From Clostridioides difficile (lineage in GTDB: Bacteria; Bacillota; Clostridia; Peptostreptococcales; Peptostreptococcaceae), in the NCBI GenBank assembly GCA_024919175.1, contig CP103804.1, positions 2,046,001 to 2,110,000 of the forward strand: DNA of 64,000 nt, read 5' to 3'. Position 1 is the first letter of the stretch; every line of letters begins with the position of its first letter. This document shows, piece after piece, positions 9,381-18,610 of this stretch. Position numbers and translations under genes: made by a program. The notes beneath the pieces were generated by a model. That model saw only the letters and a list, made by a program, of their open reading frames with translations. It was not told the origin of the DNA and did not search any database.

Positions 9381-11303
9381 ATGAAAATTATAGACTTGTT
9401 AGATGAGAAATCGATTAAATTAAATTTAGAGTCAAAAAATAAACCAAAAGTAATAGAAGAACTAGTTGATTTAGTTGCAAATAGTGGTAATTTAAATGAT
9501 AAAGAAAATTATAAAAAAGCAATTTTAGCTCGTGAAGAGATGAGTACAACAGGTATTGGAGAAGGTGTGGCTATCCCCCATGCTAAGACTACAGCAGTTA
9601 ATAAAGCTTGTATAGCAGCAGCAGTATCAAAGGAAGGTATAGATTATGAGTCTTTTGATGGAAGTTTATCAAACTTATTTTTTATGATAGCAGCACCAGA
9701 TGGAGCTAATAATACACATCTTGAAGTATTATCTAGATTATCTACAATACTTATGGATGAAGATTTTAGAAATAAACTTATAAATTCAAGTTCAGCAAGA
9801 GAGTTCAAAGAAATAATAGATAAAAAAGAAAGAGAAAAGTTCAGTGATGAATATCAGGATGAAGAAATTAGTAAAGAGGATATTGTAAATAATAAAGATA
9901 AAAATATTAGTAAATATCCTCAAATTTTAGCAGTAACAGCATGTCCAACAGGAATAGCACATACATTTATGGCAGCTGAAAGTTTAAATAAGATGGCTGA
10001 AAGTAAAGGTATCTCTATAAAGGTAGAAACCAATGGTTCAGCAGGAGTGAAGAATAGACTTACAAAAGAAGAGATAGAAAATGCTACATGTATAATAGTA
10101 GCAGCAGATAAAAATGTTGAAATGGCTAGATTTGATGGAAAAAAAGTTATAAAAACTAAGGTTGCTGATGGCATACACAAAGCGGAAGAACTTATAGAAA
10201 AAGCTGTAAATGGAGATGCTCCAATTTATCATGGTGGAGGAGAAGGAAGTCACAACGAATCAGGTGAAGAAAGTGAAAGTGGATTTAGAAAAGTATATAA
10301 GCATTTAATGAATGGTGTATCTAATATGTTACCATTTGTTATTGGTGGAGGTATACTTATAGCTTTAGCATTCTTACTTGATGATTACTCTATTGACCCT
10401 TCACATTTTGGGTCAAATACACCAATAGCAGCATTTTTTAAGGGAATTGGAGATAAAGCATTTGGATTTATGTTACCTGTACTTGCAGGTTATATAGCAT
10501 ATTCTATATCTGATAGACCTGCATTTGTTGTAGGTTTTGTAGGAGGAGCACTTGCAGGAGATGGTGGTTCAGGTTTTTTAGGAGCATTACTTGCAGGATT
10601 TATAGCAGGATATTTAGTAGAAGGGCTTAAGAAAATATTTAATGTATTGCCAACTTCATTAGAAGGAATAAAACCAGTATTATTATATCCTTTATTTGGT
10701 ACTCTTTTGATGGGTGTTATAATGACATTTCTAGTAATACCTCCAGTTACAGCAATTAATGATGCTATGGTTGGGTTTTTAAATAGTTTAGGAGGGACTT
10801 CTAAAATAGTTTTAGGATTAGTGTTAGGTGGAATGATGGCTGTAGATATGGGTGGACCTGTAAATAAAGCAGCTTATGTATTTGGTGTAGCATCACTTGA
10901 ATCAGGACAATTTGAAATAATGGCAGCAGTAATGGCTGGTGGTATGGTACCACCGCTTGCTATAGCACTTGCAACTACATTCTTTAAAAATAGATTTACA
11001 AAAGAAGAAAGAGAGTCTGGTAAAGTTAACTATGTAATGGGATTATCATTTGTAACAGAGGGAGCAATACCTTTTGCAGCTGGAGACCCACTTCATGTTA
11101 TACCAGCTTGTGTTGGAGGTTCAGCAGTAGCAGGAGCACTTAGTATGTTATTTAATGCAGCTCTTCGTGCACCTCATGGAGGAGTCTTTGTTATACCTGT
11201 AGTTACTCATCCTATTGGATATATAATGGCTATAATTGTAGGTTCTATAGTTGGAATGATGCTTTTAGCACTGTTTAAAAAACCATTGAATCAAAGAGCA
11301 TAA
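9381..11303 (+). CDS. fruA: Fructose-specific PTS enzyme IIABC
   Basis: This 640-residue fusion takes up fructose and phosphorylates it at C1. The EIIA domain (1-145) has the phosphorylated His67 in AIPHAKT. The EIIB domain (~180-275) has Cys188 in TACPTGIAHTF. The EIIC domain (~305-635) has about eight to ten membrane segments and the DMGGPVNKAAY motif. An acidic linker (150-180) joins A and B, and a glycine/serine/glutamate-rich linker joins B and C. It is the last gene of the fructose operon, and a strong inverted repeat terminator follows. Confidence 0.96.
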   Translation: MKIIDLLDEKSIKLNLESKNKPKVIEELVDLVANSGNLNDKENYKKAILAREEMSTTGIGEGVAIPHAKTTAVNKACIAAAVSKEGIDYESFDGSLSNLFFMIAAPDGANNTHLEVLSRLSTILMDEDFRNKLINSSSAREFKEIIDKKEREKFSDEYQDEEISKEDIVNNKDKNISKYPQILAVTACPTGIAHTFMAAESLNKMAESKGISIKVETNGSAGVKNRLTKEEIENATCIIVAADKNVEMARFDGKKVIKTKVADGIHKAEELIEKAVNGDAPIYHGGGEGSHNESGEESESGFRKVYKHLMNGVSNMLPFVIGGGILIALAFLLDDYSIDPSHFGSNTPIAAFFKGIGDKAFGFMLPVLAGYIAYSISDRPAFVVGFVGGALAGDGGSGFLGALLAGFIAGYLVEGLKKIFNVLPTSLEGIKPVLLYPLFGTLLMGVIMTFLVIPPVTAINDAMVGFLNSLGGTSKIVLGLVLGGMMAVDMGGPVNKAAYVFGVASLESGQFEIMAAVMAGGMVPPLAIALATTFFKNRFTKEERESGKVNYVMGLSFVTEGAIPFAAGDPLHVIPACVGGSAVAGALSMLFNAALRAPHGGVFVIPVVTHPIGYIMAIIVGSIVGMMLLALFKKPLNQRA

Positions 11304-11404
11304 TAACTAAAATCTATTTGATAACTAAACATACAATTTTTTATAAAGTTTAAAGTATTAAAAGTGGTGATTTTAGATATACTTAAATGAAATTATTATA
11401 AAAT

Positions 11405-11480
11405 AACTGACTGTCATTTAATTGATTAAATCTGTTTTTTAGATTTTATTGACACTTAACTGACAGTCAGTTTTTATTAT
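11405..11480 (+). terminator. Terminator of the fru operon
   Basis: Arms AACTGACTGTCA (11405-11416) and TGACAGTCAGTT (11461-11472) can pair, and TTTATTATT follows. The loop is long (44 bases) and itself contains TTTTTTAG. The rest of the ~310-base gap to the convergent phosphatase gene shows no gene. Confidence 0.7.
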
Positions 11481-11613
11481 TTAAAAAGAAGTTTACTTAA
11501 TCTAATAGGATATTTAGTAAACTTTACACTTATTAAGAGTATAATACTTTCAATTATCATGTTTTACAAGTTAATTGATGTTAAAAAAACAGTTTAAATC
11601 AAGGAATAAAACT

Positions 11614-13008
11614 TTACTCTATATGTTCTAAATTAACATTATACTTTCTTTCACCCTTTGTAACTTTGAATTTATCATTTTTATTAGGATAAATAGTCAC
11701 AACATTATTTTTATACTCTGATTCATCACATTTTATATTAAATGGCATAAGCTCTGATTCTCCATATAGATAAGTAACAGGTTTATTATTGTTCATAACA
11801 ACAATTTGTACCATATCTCTATCTTTTGGAGAAGATATATTTCTCCACTTATATCCTACAGTTTTATATATATCGTTTGCGGATGTTCCAGACTTAAAGA
11901 TAAATATTTTATCCCATTCAGGTGGCATTACCTTTGCTAGTCTTATTTCATTGCTGTTTTCACTAGCTTTCATAAGTGAAGAAGCAAATTGTCCAAATTT
12001 CTCATCTTCTTCATTTTTTTCAAATTTAACTAACTCACTGGATTTGTCAACTATATTCCATTTATCTTTATTTTTTTCTAGTTTAAAATTAATTTTAGAA
12101 ATACATTCTCCATGTTTTCCTGGTTCAGTAACTATAACATTTTCTCCTAAGTTATTTTTATAATCATGTTGTTCAATTTGAACATGATTATGACCTGCAA
12201 CTATAGCATCAATGCCATCAACTTGTTGAGCCAAATCCTGTATTCTATTTCCTGGATTTTTAGGTTTCTTAGGTTTTTCACCTGTGTGTGCAACAGCTAC
12301 TATTATGTCTGGTTTTTCTTTTTCCATAATTTTCACCCATTTTTTAGCATCTTTTACTAAATCATTCATATATAGCTCACCATTATAACCTTCTTGGTCT
12401 TTTAGCTCTAAAGATTTAGAGTCCACAAGTTCTCCATTTTCATTTCGTTGTTTTCTTTCACCAACTTCTTTTATAGTAAGTCCTAGAATTCCTAGCTTTA
12501 CATTTCCTTCTGGTGTATCAACATTTTTTATTATGTATGGTTTTGTGTAGCTATCACCATTTTTCTTATAAGTATTAGCTGATAATACATCTATTTTTTG
12601 TTTTTCAAAATCAGATATCATATTATCTAGATGAAATTTATTAAGGGATATAAATTCATGATTACCAAGAACTACAGCATCATAACCTACTTCTTTCATG
12701 TCCTTTGAAATAGGAGTTTCAATATAGCTTTCAGTCTTATTGTTGTTATCTTTAAGCATAGCGTCAGTATAATCATCCATGCTACTACCTAAACCTACTC
12801 CCCTATCAAAGAAGTCTCCAGCATCTACTAAAGTTATATTTTTCTCTTTTTCTCTTTGTTCCCTTACATAAGAAGTTAACTCATAAGGTATATTACCATG
12901 TAAATCGGTAGTGGCTAATACATTTATTTCTGTTGTATGTTTTGAAGTGCATCCAGACATTAGCAATATAAATAAAAAAGTAATGCCTATAATTATTTTA
13001 TTTTTCAT
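11614..13008 (-). CDS. Lipoprotein metallophosphatase, 5'-nucleotidase / 2',3'-cyclic phosphodiesterase family
   Basis: A signal peptide ends in the lipobox LLMSGC, predicting lipidation at Cys20 and anchoring outside the membrane. The calcineurin-like fold is shown by ATTDLHGNI, DAGDFFDRG, VLGNHEF, VAHTGEKP and VAGHNHVQ, which supply the dimetal ligands. The C-terminal 5'-nucleotidase domain follows. The size (464 residues) suits a scavenger enzyme that releases phosphate or nucleosides from nucleotides at the cell surface. A GGAGG site lies next to the ATG. It stands alone. Confidence 0.87.
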   Translation of the reverse strand: MKNKIIIGITFLFILLMSGCTSKHTTEINVLATTDLHGNIPYELTSYVREQREKEKNITLVDAGDFFDRGVGLGSSMDDYTDAMLKDNNNKTESYIETPISKDMKEVGYDAVVLGNHEFISLNKFHLDNMISDFEKQKIDVLSANTYKKNGDSYTKPYIIKNVDTPEGNVKLGILGLTIKEVGERKQRNENGELVDSKSLELKDQEGYNGELYMNDLVKDAKKWVKIMEKEKPDIIVAVAHTGEKPKKPKNPGNRIQDLAQQVDGIDAIVAGHNHVQIEQHDYKNNLGENVIVTEPGKHGECISKINFKLEKNKDKWNIVDKSSELVKFEKNEEDEKFGQFASSLMKASENSNEIRLAKVMPPEWDKIFIFKSGTSANDIYKTVGYKWRNISSPKDRDMVQIVVMNNNKPVTYLYGESELMPFNIKCDESEYKNNVVTIYPNKNDKFKVTKGERKYNVNLEHIE

Positions 13009-13294
13009 AAATCCTCCATTTTATTTTTCTGAATGTTTGTTTTAGTGTCATTAAATAAATAATCCTCCTATAATATAAATGGTAATATATTACTATATAA
13101 AAATCAACTATATATTTCATAGACATATAAATTGAGAGAGATAAAAATAAAATAGATACATAAATTGGATAAGCATAACTTTAATTTAAATAATTATTTA
13201 ATTTGTTTTTTGTATTATTTTTTATATTATTTATAATAAATAAACTCTATGATGGAAAAACTATTATTATTTAACATGTAAAGGAGTATTTAAA

Positions 13295-14821
13295 ATGAAT
13301 GAATCGTATTGGGTTATAAATTCAAGTCCAAAAGAATATAAAAATTTAGGTGAGAATATAAAAGTAGAATGTCTAGTAGTAGGTGGAGGAATAACTGGCT
13401 TAACAACTGCATATCTATTAGCAAAAGAAGGTAAAAAAGTAGCACTTGTTGAAGCTGATAAAATAGGATATGGAACTTCAGGAAGAAATACTGGTAAAGT
13501 TACTTGTCAACATGATATAGTATATTCTAAAATAGAGAAAAAATATGGATTAGATAAAGCTAAATCATATTATAATGCAAATAATGAAGCTTTAAGATTG
13601 ATTGAGAAAATAATCAGTGAAAATAATATAAAATGTGATTTTCAAAGGATTCCATCTTTTGTTTTTACAGAGAAGGAAGAATCTATAAAGGATATCAAGG
13701 ACGAATATCGTACATGTAAAAAAATAGGTATAGATTGCGAATATCATGAAACTATAAAGGATATTCCATTAGATGTAAAAGGAGCTATTCATTTTTCTAA
13801 TCAAGGTCAATTTAATCCAAAGCAATATGTTGATGGTTTGGCAGAAGTAGCAGTAAATTTAGGTCTAGAAATATATGAAAATACGCCAATAGTAGACCTA
13901 GAAAAAGGAGATATATGTAGAGTTAAGACTAGCGATAATAATATAATAGAAGCTGAAAATGTTATAATTTCATCTCACAGTCCATGGTATGATGGATTGA
14001 ATTTTTATTTTGCAAAGGAATATGCAGAACGTGCTTATTTAATGGTTGCAGTTCTACAAAATGAATTGCCAGAGGGTATATTTATAAGTATAGATGACCC
14101 AGCAATAACCTTTAGACAATGTAATGATGAAAATAACAGCTTATTAATCTTTGGAGGAGGAGACCACAAAGTTGGTCAAGGTGGAACTGAAGAAGAAATA
14201 TTTGATGATTTAGAGTGTTATGGTAAAGAAGTCTTTAAGGTAGAAGATTTTAAGTATAAATGGTCTGCTCAAGACAATATGAGTTTTGATAATGTTCCTT
14301 ATATAGGTTATATCAATAAAAGGGAGAATAATATCTATGTAGCTACAGGCTTTTCTAAATGGGGAATGACTAATGGAACTGCTGCAGGAATAATAATAAA
14401 AGATTTAATAATAAATAAAGCTTCTGACTATAAAGACACTTTCAATCCATCGAGATTAGGTAGTTATTTTTCGAAGGATTTTATAAAGGAAAATGCAAAT
14501 GTAGCAATGAATTATGTCTCTGGAAAATTAAAAATAGGTAGTGGAGATATGCCAAAAAATAATGGTGAAGGAAAAATTGTTAACATTGATGGAAAAAGAT
14601 ATGGTGTTTATAAAGATGATAGAGGAGATTTTTATATTGTAGATACTACATGCACTCATTTAGGATGTGAGCTTAATTTTAATAGCGAAGAAAAAACATG
14701 GGATTGTCCATGTCATGGCTCAAGATTTGACTATAAGGGAAATATACTTGAAGGTCCAGCACTTAAGCCATTAAAACTTTATGGTCATGGTGATAATGAT
14801 GTTAATCCCAAGTTATTATAG
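13295..14821 (+). CDS. FAD-dependent oxidoreductase (DadA-like) fused to a C-terminal Rieske domain
   Basis: Residues 1-~400 form a D-amino-acid-oxidase-like FAD domain with the dinucleotide motif VVGGGITGLTTAYLLAKEG near the N-terminus. Residues ~410-508 form a Rieske [2Fe-2S] domain. The cluster ligands are Cys453 and His455 in CTHLGC, then Cys471 and His474 in CPCH. There is no signal peptide, so it is cytosolic. Such fusions pass electrons between an amine or other reduced substrate and an iron-sulfur centre. The substrate is unknown. A small membrane-protein gene follows within a few tens of bases and may be cotranscribed. Confidence 0.9.
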   Translation: MNESYWVINSSPKEYKNLGENIKVECLVVGGGITGLTTAYLLAKEGKKVALVEADKIGYGTSGRNTGKVTCQHDIVYSKIEKKYGLDKAKSYYNANNEALRLIEKIISENNIKCDFQRIPSFVFTEKEESIKDIKDEYRTCKKIGIDCEYHETIKDIPLDVKGAIHFSNQGQFNPKQYVDGLAEVAVNLGLEIYENTPIVDLEKGDICRVKTSDNNIIEAENVIISSHSPWYDGLNFYFAKEYAERAYLMVAVLQNELPEGIFISIDDPAITFRQCNDENNSLLIFGGGDHKVGQGGTEEEIFDDLECYGKEVFKVEDFKYKWSAQDNMSFDNVPYIGYINKRENNIYVATGFSKWGMTNGTAAGIIIKDLIINKASDYKDTFNPSRLGSYFSKDFIKENANVAMNYVSGKLKIGSGDMPKNNGEGKIVNIDGKRYGVYKDDRGDFYIVDTTCTHLGCELNFNSEEKTWDCPCHGSRFDYKGNILEGPALKPLKLYGHGDNDVNPKLL

Positions 14822-14853
14822 AATATAGAATGTTTTGGAAAGGTAAATTATTA

Positions 14854-15411
14854 ATGAATAAACTTTTAAAACCAATAACCATTTTACTTTATATAGTATA
14901 CGTTTTATGTGCCATATTTTTTGCTACAAATAGAGCTTTTGGAAGTGTAGGTTTAGTAGCAATCAGCTTAATTGGTACTTTTATATTAAGTATCTTAAAT
15001 AGACAAAATAAAAGACTTTTGAGCAATGAACTATATATTGTACTTGCATTATTTATAATGTTTGCATCGCTATTAGGGACTTGTTTTAATTTTTATGACA
15101 TAAATTATTATGATGATTTTTTACATCTATGGTCAGGTATAATATCATGTATTGTAGCATTTTCTACAATTAAATATTTTTATATACAAAAAGATGTAAG
15201 CAAGATGAGTAAAATATTTTTAGTTATATTTGTATTTATGTTTAGTATGGGAGTAGCTAGTTTGTGGGAAATAGGCGAATTTCTAATGGATACTTTTATT
15301 GGGACTACTACACAAGCTGGAGGACTAGAAGATACTATGATTGATATGGTAGATGCTTTAATAGGTACAATTATAACTATTCCCTTTATAATAAAAAAAT
15401 CAAATGCATAG
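14854..15411 (+). CDS. Small polytopic membrane protein, YjdF/DUF2238-like
   Basis: About six hydrophobic helices are visible. The conserved-looking segments YYDDFLHLWSGI and SLWEIGEFLMD, followed by an acidic motif near the C-terminus, recall the DUF2238/YjdF family. I chose the ATG at 14854 because GGAAAGG lies 10 bases upstream. An in-frame ATG at 14830 has no ribosome site. The gene follows the FAD/Rieske oxidoreductase closely, so a quinone- or membrane-linked role is conceivable, but the function is unknown. Confidence 0.6.
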   Translation: MNKLLKPITILLYIVYVLCAIFFATNRAFGSVGLVAISLIGTFILSILNRQNKRLLSNELYIVLALFIMFASLLGTCFNFYDINYYDDFLHLWSGIISCIVAFSTIKYFYIQKDVSKMSKIFLVIFVFMFSMGVASLWEIGEFLMDTFIGTTTQAGGLEDTMIDMVDALIGTIITIPFIIKKSNA

Positions 15412-15592
15412 TTTAAAATTGATTGTAATGGATTTAATTTTAGTCATATTAAGTTTTAAGAAATTATATGACAAATTAAATCCATTTTTTATTGTGTATA
15501 CTTGTATAATAGACTATATAATTTCCTATATCATGAAAATTAATTTTAATGGTACGAAAATTAGTCATTGTATACTTATATATAAATAAATT

Positions 15593-15760
15593 ATGGAAGC
15601 TATTATGCCAAAAGTTGATTGTGGAAAAGTTATTAATGAGGATTTTGATATAGAAGATTTATCAATAAGAAGAATAATGCTTACACTTGGAATAACTATA
15701 GATTATATTATGTGGAAAACTGATTTAGCAAAAAAATATCAAGAAAACAGTATTAAGTAG
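15593..15760 (+). CDS. Possible small protein of 55 residues
   Basis: An open frame from ATG to TAG encodes an acidic peptide starting MEAIMPKVDCGKVINEDFDI and ending with a lysine-rich helix. No clear ribosome site precedes it, so it may be a gene remnant rather than a live gene. The ~180 bases before it, after the membrane-protein gene, hold only a weak hydrophobic reading frame that I do not call. Confidence 0.25.
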   Translation: MEAIMPKVDCGKVINEDFDIEDLSIRRIMLTLGITIDYIMWKTDLAKKYQENSIK

Positions 15761-15843
15761 TTATATACCAAATAAGAGTTTTGACAAAGTAATATTTTGT
15801 ATGGCAATATAAAGAGTAGATAAAGTATTAGGAGGAACATTGA

Positions 15844-16896
15844 GTGTTAAAAAAGTGGTTTGGTATTATGAAAAAGAGACAAAAAGTTGAGGAAGCAAAA
15901 GAAGAAGGTGAAATAATATTAAAAAATGAAAAAATTTTGTATGAAGAAAATTTAATTGATAAAGAGAAAAAGGTATTATACTGTAAAGAAGAAGTTGTAA
16001 GTAAAGAAAATGAGTCTTTAAACCAAGAAGAACATACATCTGATAAAGAAGATAAAATATTAAATAAAGAAGAAATGGTATGTGATAATAAAAACAAAGC
16101 ATTATCTGAAGAAGAACTAATAATCAATAATGATAAAGAAGAATTAATAGTTAATAATGATGATACAACTTTAAATAAAGTAGAAATAATAATTGATGAT
16201 ACAGAAATAGCAGAGGAAAGTATAAATAGTGAAGAAAAACAAGTAAGCGATACAAATGAATACTTGACAGAAGAAGATTTAAATTACATAAAAGAAATAA
16301 AAATAAGAAGAGGAAGAAGTATAAAGGCAATAAATTTATATACTAAAGAAGAGAAGACTTTTGATACCCATATTCAATGTAGTAAAAATCTAAAAGTACC
16401 ACTTGGCTATATAAGAGAAAATTTAAAATATGGATATATGGATTATTTTGGAGAAGCTATAAATTATTTAAGTAAAGTGTTAAATGTAGAAGAATACTGT
16501 AAAAATGAATGGAGCTATCTAGAAAACAGTAAATCTCCATCTGAGATATTTAATATTCTTAATGACAAAATATTTAGTACAAGACTTTCTGATAAAAAGA
16601 GAAATGAAATTTTAACTAATGATAAGATTGAAACAATAAAAATGAATTATAAGTTTGAGTGTATTGATGAAGAATACGATGAATATTTTAAAAAATATAA
16701 GTCTATAATCAAAAGAGGTGGAAAGAAAAAGATTGAATTAGTAAATAAAAAAGGCGAAGTACTAGAGATATTTAAGTCTTTAGAAGAATGTTCTATTTAT
16801 TTGCAAAAAGAAAAAAATGAAGTTATACAAATGTTAAAGTATGGAGACACAAAAATAGGAAGAAATTTCATAAGATATAGTTTAAGAAATATTTAA
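15844..16896 (+). CDS. Repeat-rich acidic protein with two NUMOD1-like modules
   Basis: GTG start with AGGAGGA seven bases upstream; 350 residues. Residues ~28-118 are degenerate tandem repeats of about 14 residues with the pattern xxxLxxEExxxxKx, strongly acidic. Residues ~157-205 and ~297-350 each resemble a NUMOD1/helix-turn-helix module: a beta pair such as KAINLYTKEEKTFDT or ELVNKKGEVLEIFKS, then a helix pair ending in a basic GR/Y segment. These modules usually bind DNA in homing endonucleases, but no nuclease motif is visible. A similar single module occurs in the prophage gene at 60.4 kb. Function unknown. Confidence 0.6.
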   Translation: MLKKWFGIMKKRQKVEEAKEEGEIILKNEKILYEENLIDKEKKVLYCKEEVVSKENESLNQEEHTSDKEDKILNKEEMVCDNKNKALSEEELIINNDKEELIVNNDDTTLNKVEIIIDDTEIAEESINSEEKQVSDTNEYLTEEDLNYIKEIKIRRGRSIKAINLYTKEEKTFDTHIQCSKNLKVPLGYIRENLKYGYMDYFGEAINYLSKVLNVEEYCKNEWSYLENSKSPSEIFNILNDKIFSTRLSDKKRNEILTNDKIETIKMNYKFECIDEEYDEYFKKYKSIIKRGGKKKIELVNKKGEVLEIFKSLEECSIYLQKEKNEVIQMLKYGDTKIGRNFIRYSLRNI

Positions 16897-17006
16897 TTTC
16901 ATTTTAAATTCATGAGAGTTTCATTTCTGATTCACACATTTAATATTATTTTAATGTAAAATAATAAAAGTGAAGTATTGTACACTTAAAATTAAGGAGG
17001 ATATTA

Positions 17007-18149
17007 ATGTCTGAAGAAAAAAATTCAAAAGAGAATACATTGAATGAAATTAAAAATTCAGAAAATGTAAGTTCTAAACAAGATGATGTGTCAGGTGAAA
17101 AAAATACTGATAACAAAGTCAAGAAAAGAGAAATAAAACTAAGTAGTAAAAAACTTAAAGCAATTATAGCAATTGTTGCAGTAGGGGCAATTTGCTTGGG
17201 TGGAGGCTATGTCTCTGGAAAAGAAGCTGGAAGAAAATTACCCGCTACTTCAAAGCGTTATAATAGTAATGAAGTAGTAGCTACTATTGGGGATAAGAAA
17301 ATTACAGGGGAAATGTTAAGAAAAAGAATGGAGCCATTATTTTATTTAAATGCAAAAAATACTATGAGTGATGATGAAATACGTTCATATGAATCAAATA
17401 TGATTGAGACTATGATTACATCAGATATATTATCCTCAGAAGCAGCAAAAGAAAAGATAAGCATAACTGATGACGAACTAAATGCTCAATATGACAATCT
17501 AATGTCTAGTATAGAATCTGCAATGAGTATGACAAAAGAAGAATTTCTAAAGCAATTTGATTTGACTGAGAAATATATAAAAGATGATATGAAAAAAGAA
17601 CTAATAGCATCAAAATACTTAAATGAAGCATCAGAAGTAACAGATAAAGATGCACAAAGCTATTATGATAAAAACAAGAGCAATTATTTACAAGTTAGAG
17701 CTTCACATATTTTAATAAAAACTGTTGATGATAAAGGTAAACAAGTCAGTGATAGTAAAAAAGCTGAACTTAAAAAGCAAGCAGAAGAAATACTTAAAAA
17801 AGCTGAAGCTGGAGAAGATTTTGCTACTCTAGCTAAAAAGTATTCTGAAGATAGTAGTGCAGAATCAGGTGGAGACTTAGGATTCTTTGGGAAAGGTCAA
17901 ATGGTAGAATCTTTTGAAAAAGCTGCATTTGCTTTGAAAAAAGGAGAAATATCTAGTAAGCTTGTAGAAAGTGATTATGGATATCATATAATTGAGAAAA
18001 CAGATGAAAAATATCAACCATTTGAAGAAGTAAAATCAGATTTAGTAAGTACTTTAACATCAGAAAAGCAAAACTTACTTATAAATGATTTAAAGGAAAA
18101 ATACAACGTAAAACTTACAGACAAATATCAAATGAAAGCAAAGCAATAG
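17007..18149 (+). CDS. prsA: PrsA-type membrane-anchored parvulin foldase
   Basis: A 380-residue extracytoplasmic peptidyl-prolyl isomerase and chaperone. A charged N-terminal tail (1-50) precedes one membrane helix (~51-70). A SurA-like N domain follows (~88-215), then a parvulin PPIase domain (~225-330) with VRASHILIKT and GGDLGFFGKGQMVESFEKA. It lacks a lipobox, so anchoring is by the transmembrane helix rather than lipid, unlike Bacillus PrsA. An AAGGAGG site lies just before the ATG. It acts on secreted or wall proteins. The terminator after it suggests a single-gene transcript. Confidence 0.9.
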   Translation: MSEEKNSKENTLNEIKNSENVSSKQDDVSGEKNTDNKVKKREIKLSSKKLKAIIAIVAVGAICLGGGYVSGKEAGRKLPATSKRYNSNEVVATIGDKKITGEMLRKRMEPLFYLNAKNTMSDDEIRSYESNMIETMITSDILSSEAAKEKISITDDELNAQYDNLMSSIESAMSMTKEEFLKQFDLTEKYIKDDMKKELIASKYLNEASEVTDKDAQSYYDKNKSNYLQVRASHILIKTVDDKGKQVSDSKKAELKKQAEEILKKAEAGEDFATLAKKYSEDSSAESGGDLGFFGKGQMVESFEKAAFALKKGEISSKLVESDYGYHIIEKTDEKYQPFEEVKSDLVSTLTSEKQNLLINDLKEKYNVKLTDKYQMKAKQ

Positions 18150-18196
18150 ACTAAGTCAATTTATTAATAAAGAAGAAAATATTAATAGATATATCT

Positions 18197-18243
18197 AAAA
18201 GCTGTTTTTGTTCTTAAATAGAGAACTTAAACAGCTTTTATTA
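18197..18243 (+). terminator. Terminator of prsA
   Basis: AAAAGCTGTTT pairs with AAACAGCTTTT (18229-18239), with an inner GTTCTT/GAGAAC pairing, and is followed by TATTATTTT. Confidence 0.85.
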
Positions 18244-18610
18244 TTTTATCATAAAATTAATTTGCTCAAAAATGAAATTATAAAAAAATAACATGCATAA
18301 ATTAATGATAAAAACATATTTTGAATTTAAATTATTTAATTAAAAATAGCTATAAAATATAAAAAAAATAAATAAAAAAATTTAAAAGCTAAAAAAAGAC
18401 TATTCAAATATATATACTAAAGCTATTCTTTAAAAATACTTAAAAAATAATATTTTTCATAATTTTAAAAATAATAATAAAAAAATGAAAATATTAACAA
18501 TAATCTATTGAGTAATATAAAAAAAGATGCTATTATAAGTATGTGTTAAAATGATTAAGCTAATCTTAGTACTGAATTTAACTATAAAAATAATAAGGGG
18601 GCGTTTTTTT
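18244..18610 (+). promoter_or_regulatory. AT-rich gap with probable sigma-A promoter for the peptide transporter
   Basis: Most of this stretch is extremely A-rich with no gene. Near its end TTGAGT (18508-18513) and TATTAT (18531-18536) are separated by 17 bases, a plausible vegetative promoter placing the start near 18543. AAGGGGGCG precedes the ATG at 18611. Confidence 0.5.

Noticed and set aside
9920..10253. Minus-strand frames inside fruABC
   Set aside because: They oppose the EIIB/EIIC coding sequence and have no start signals or family features.
11789..12360. Open frames opposite the 5'-nucleotidase gene
   Set aside because: They lie wholly antisense to a well-supported gene, have no ribosome sites, and look like cysteine/leucine-rich shadow frames.
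15404..15589. A 61-residue hydrophobic frame
   Set aside because: It overlaps the end of the membrane-protein gene, has no ribosome site, and shows no recognisable features.
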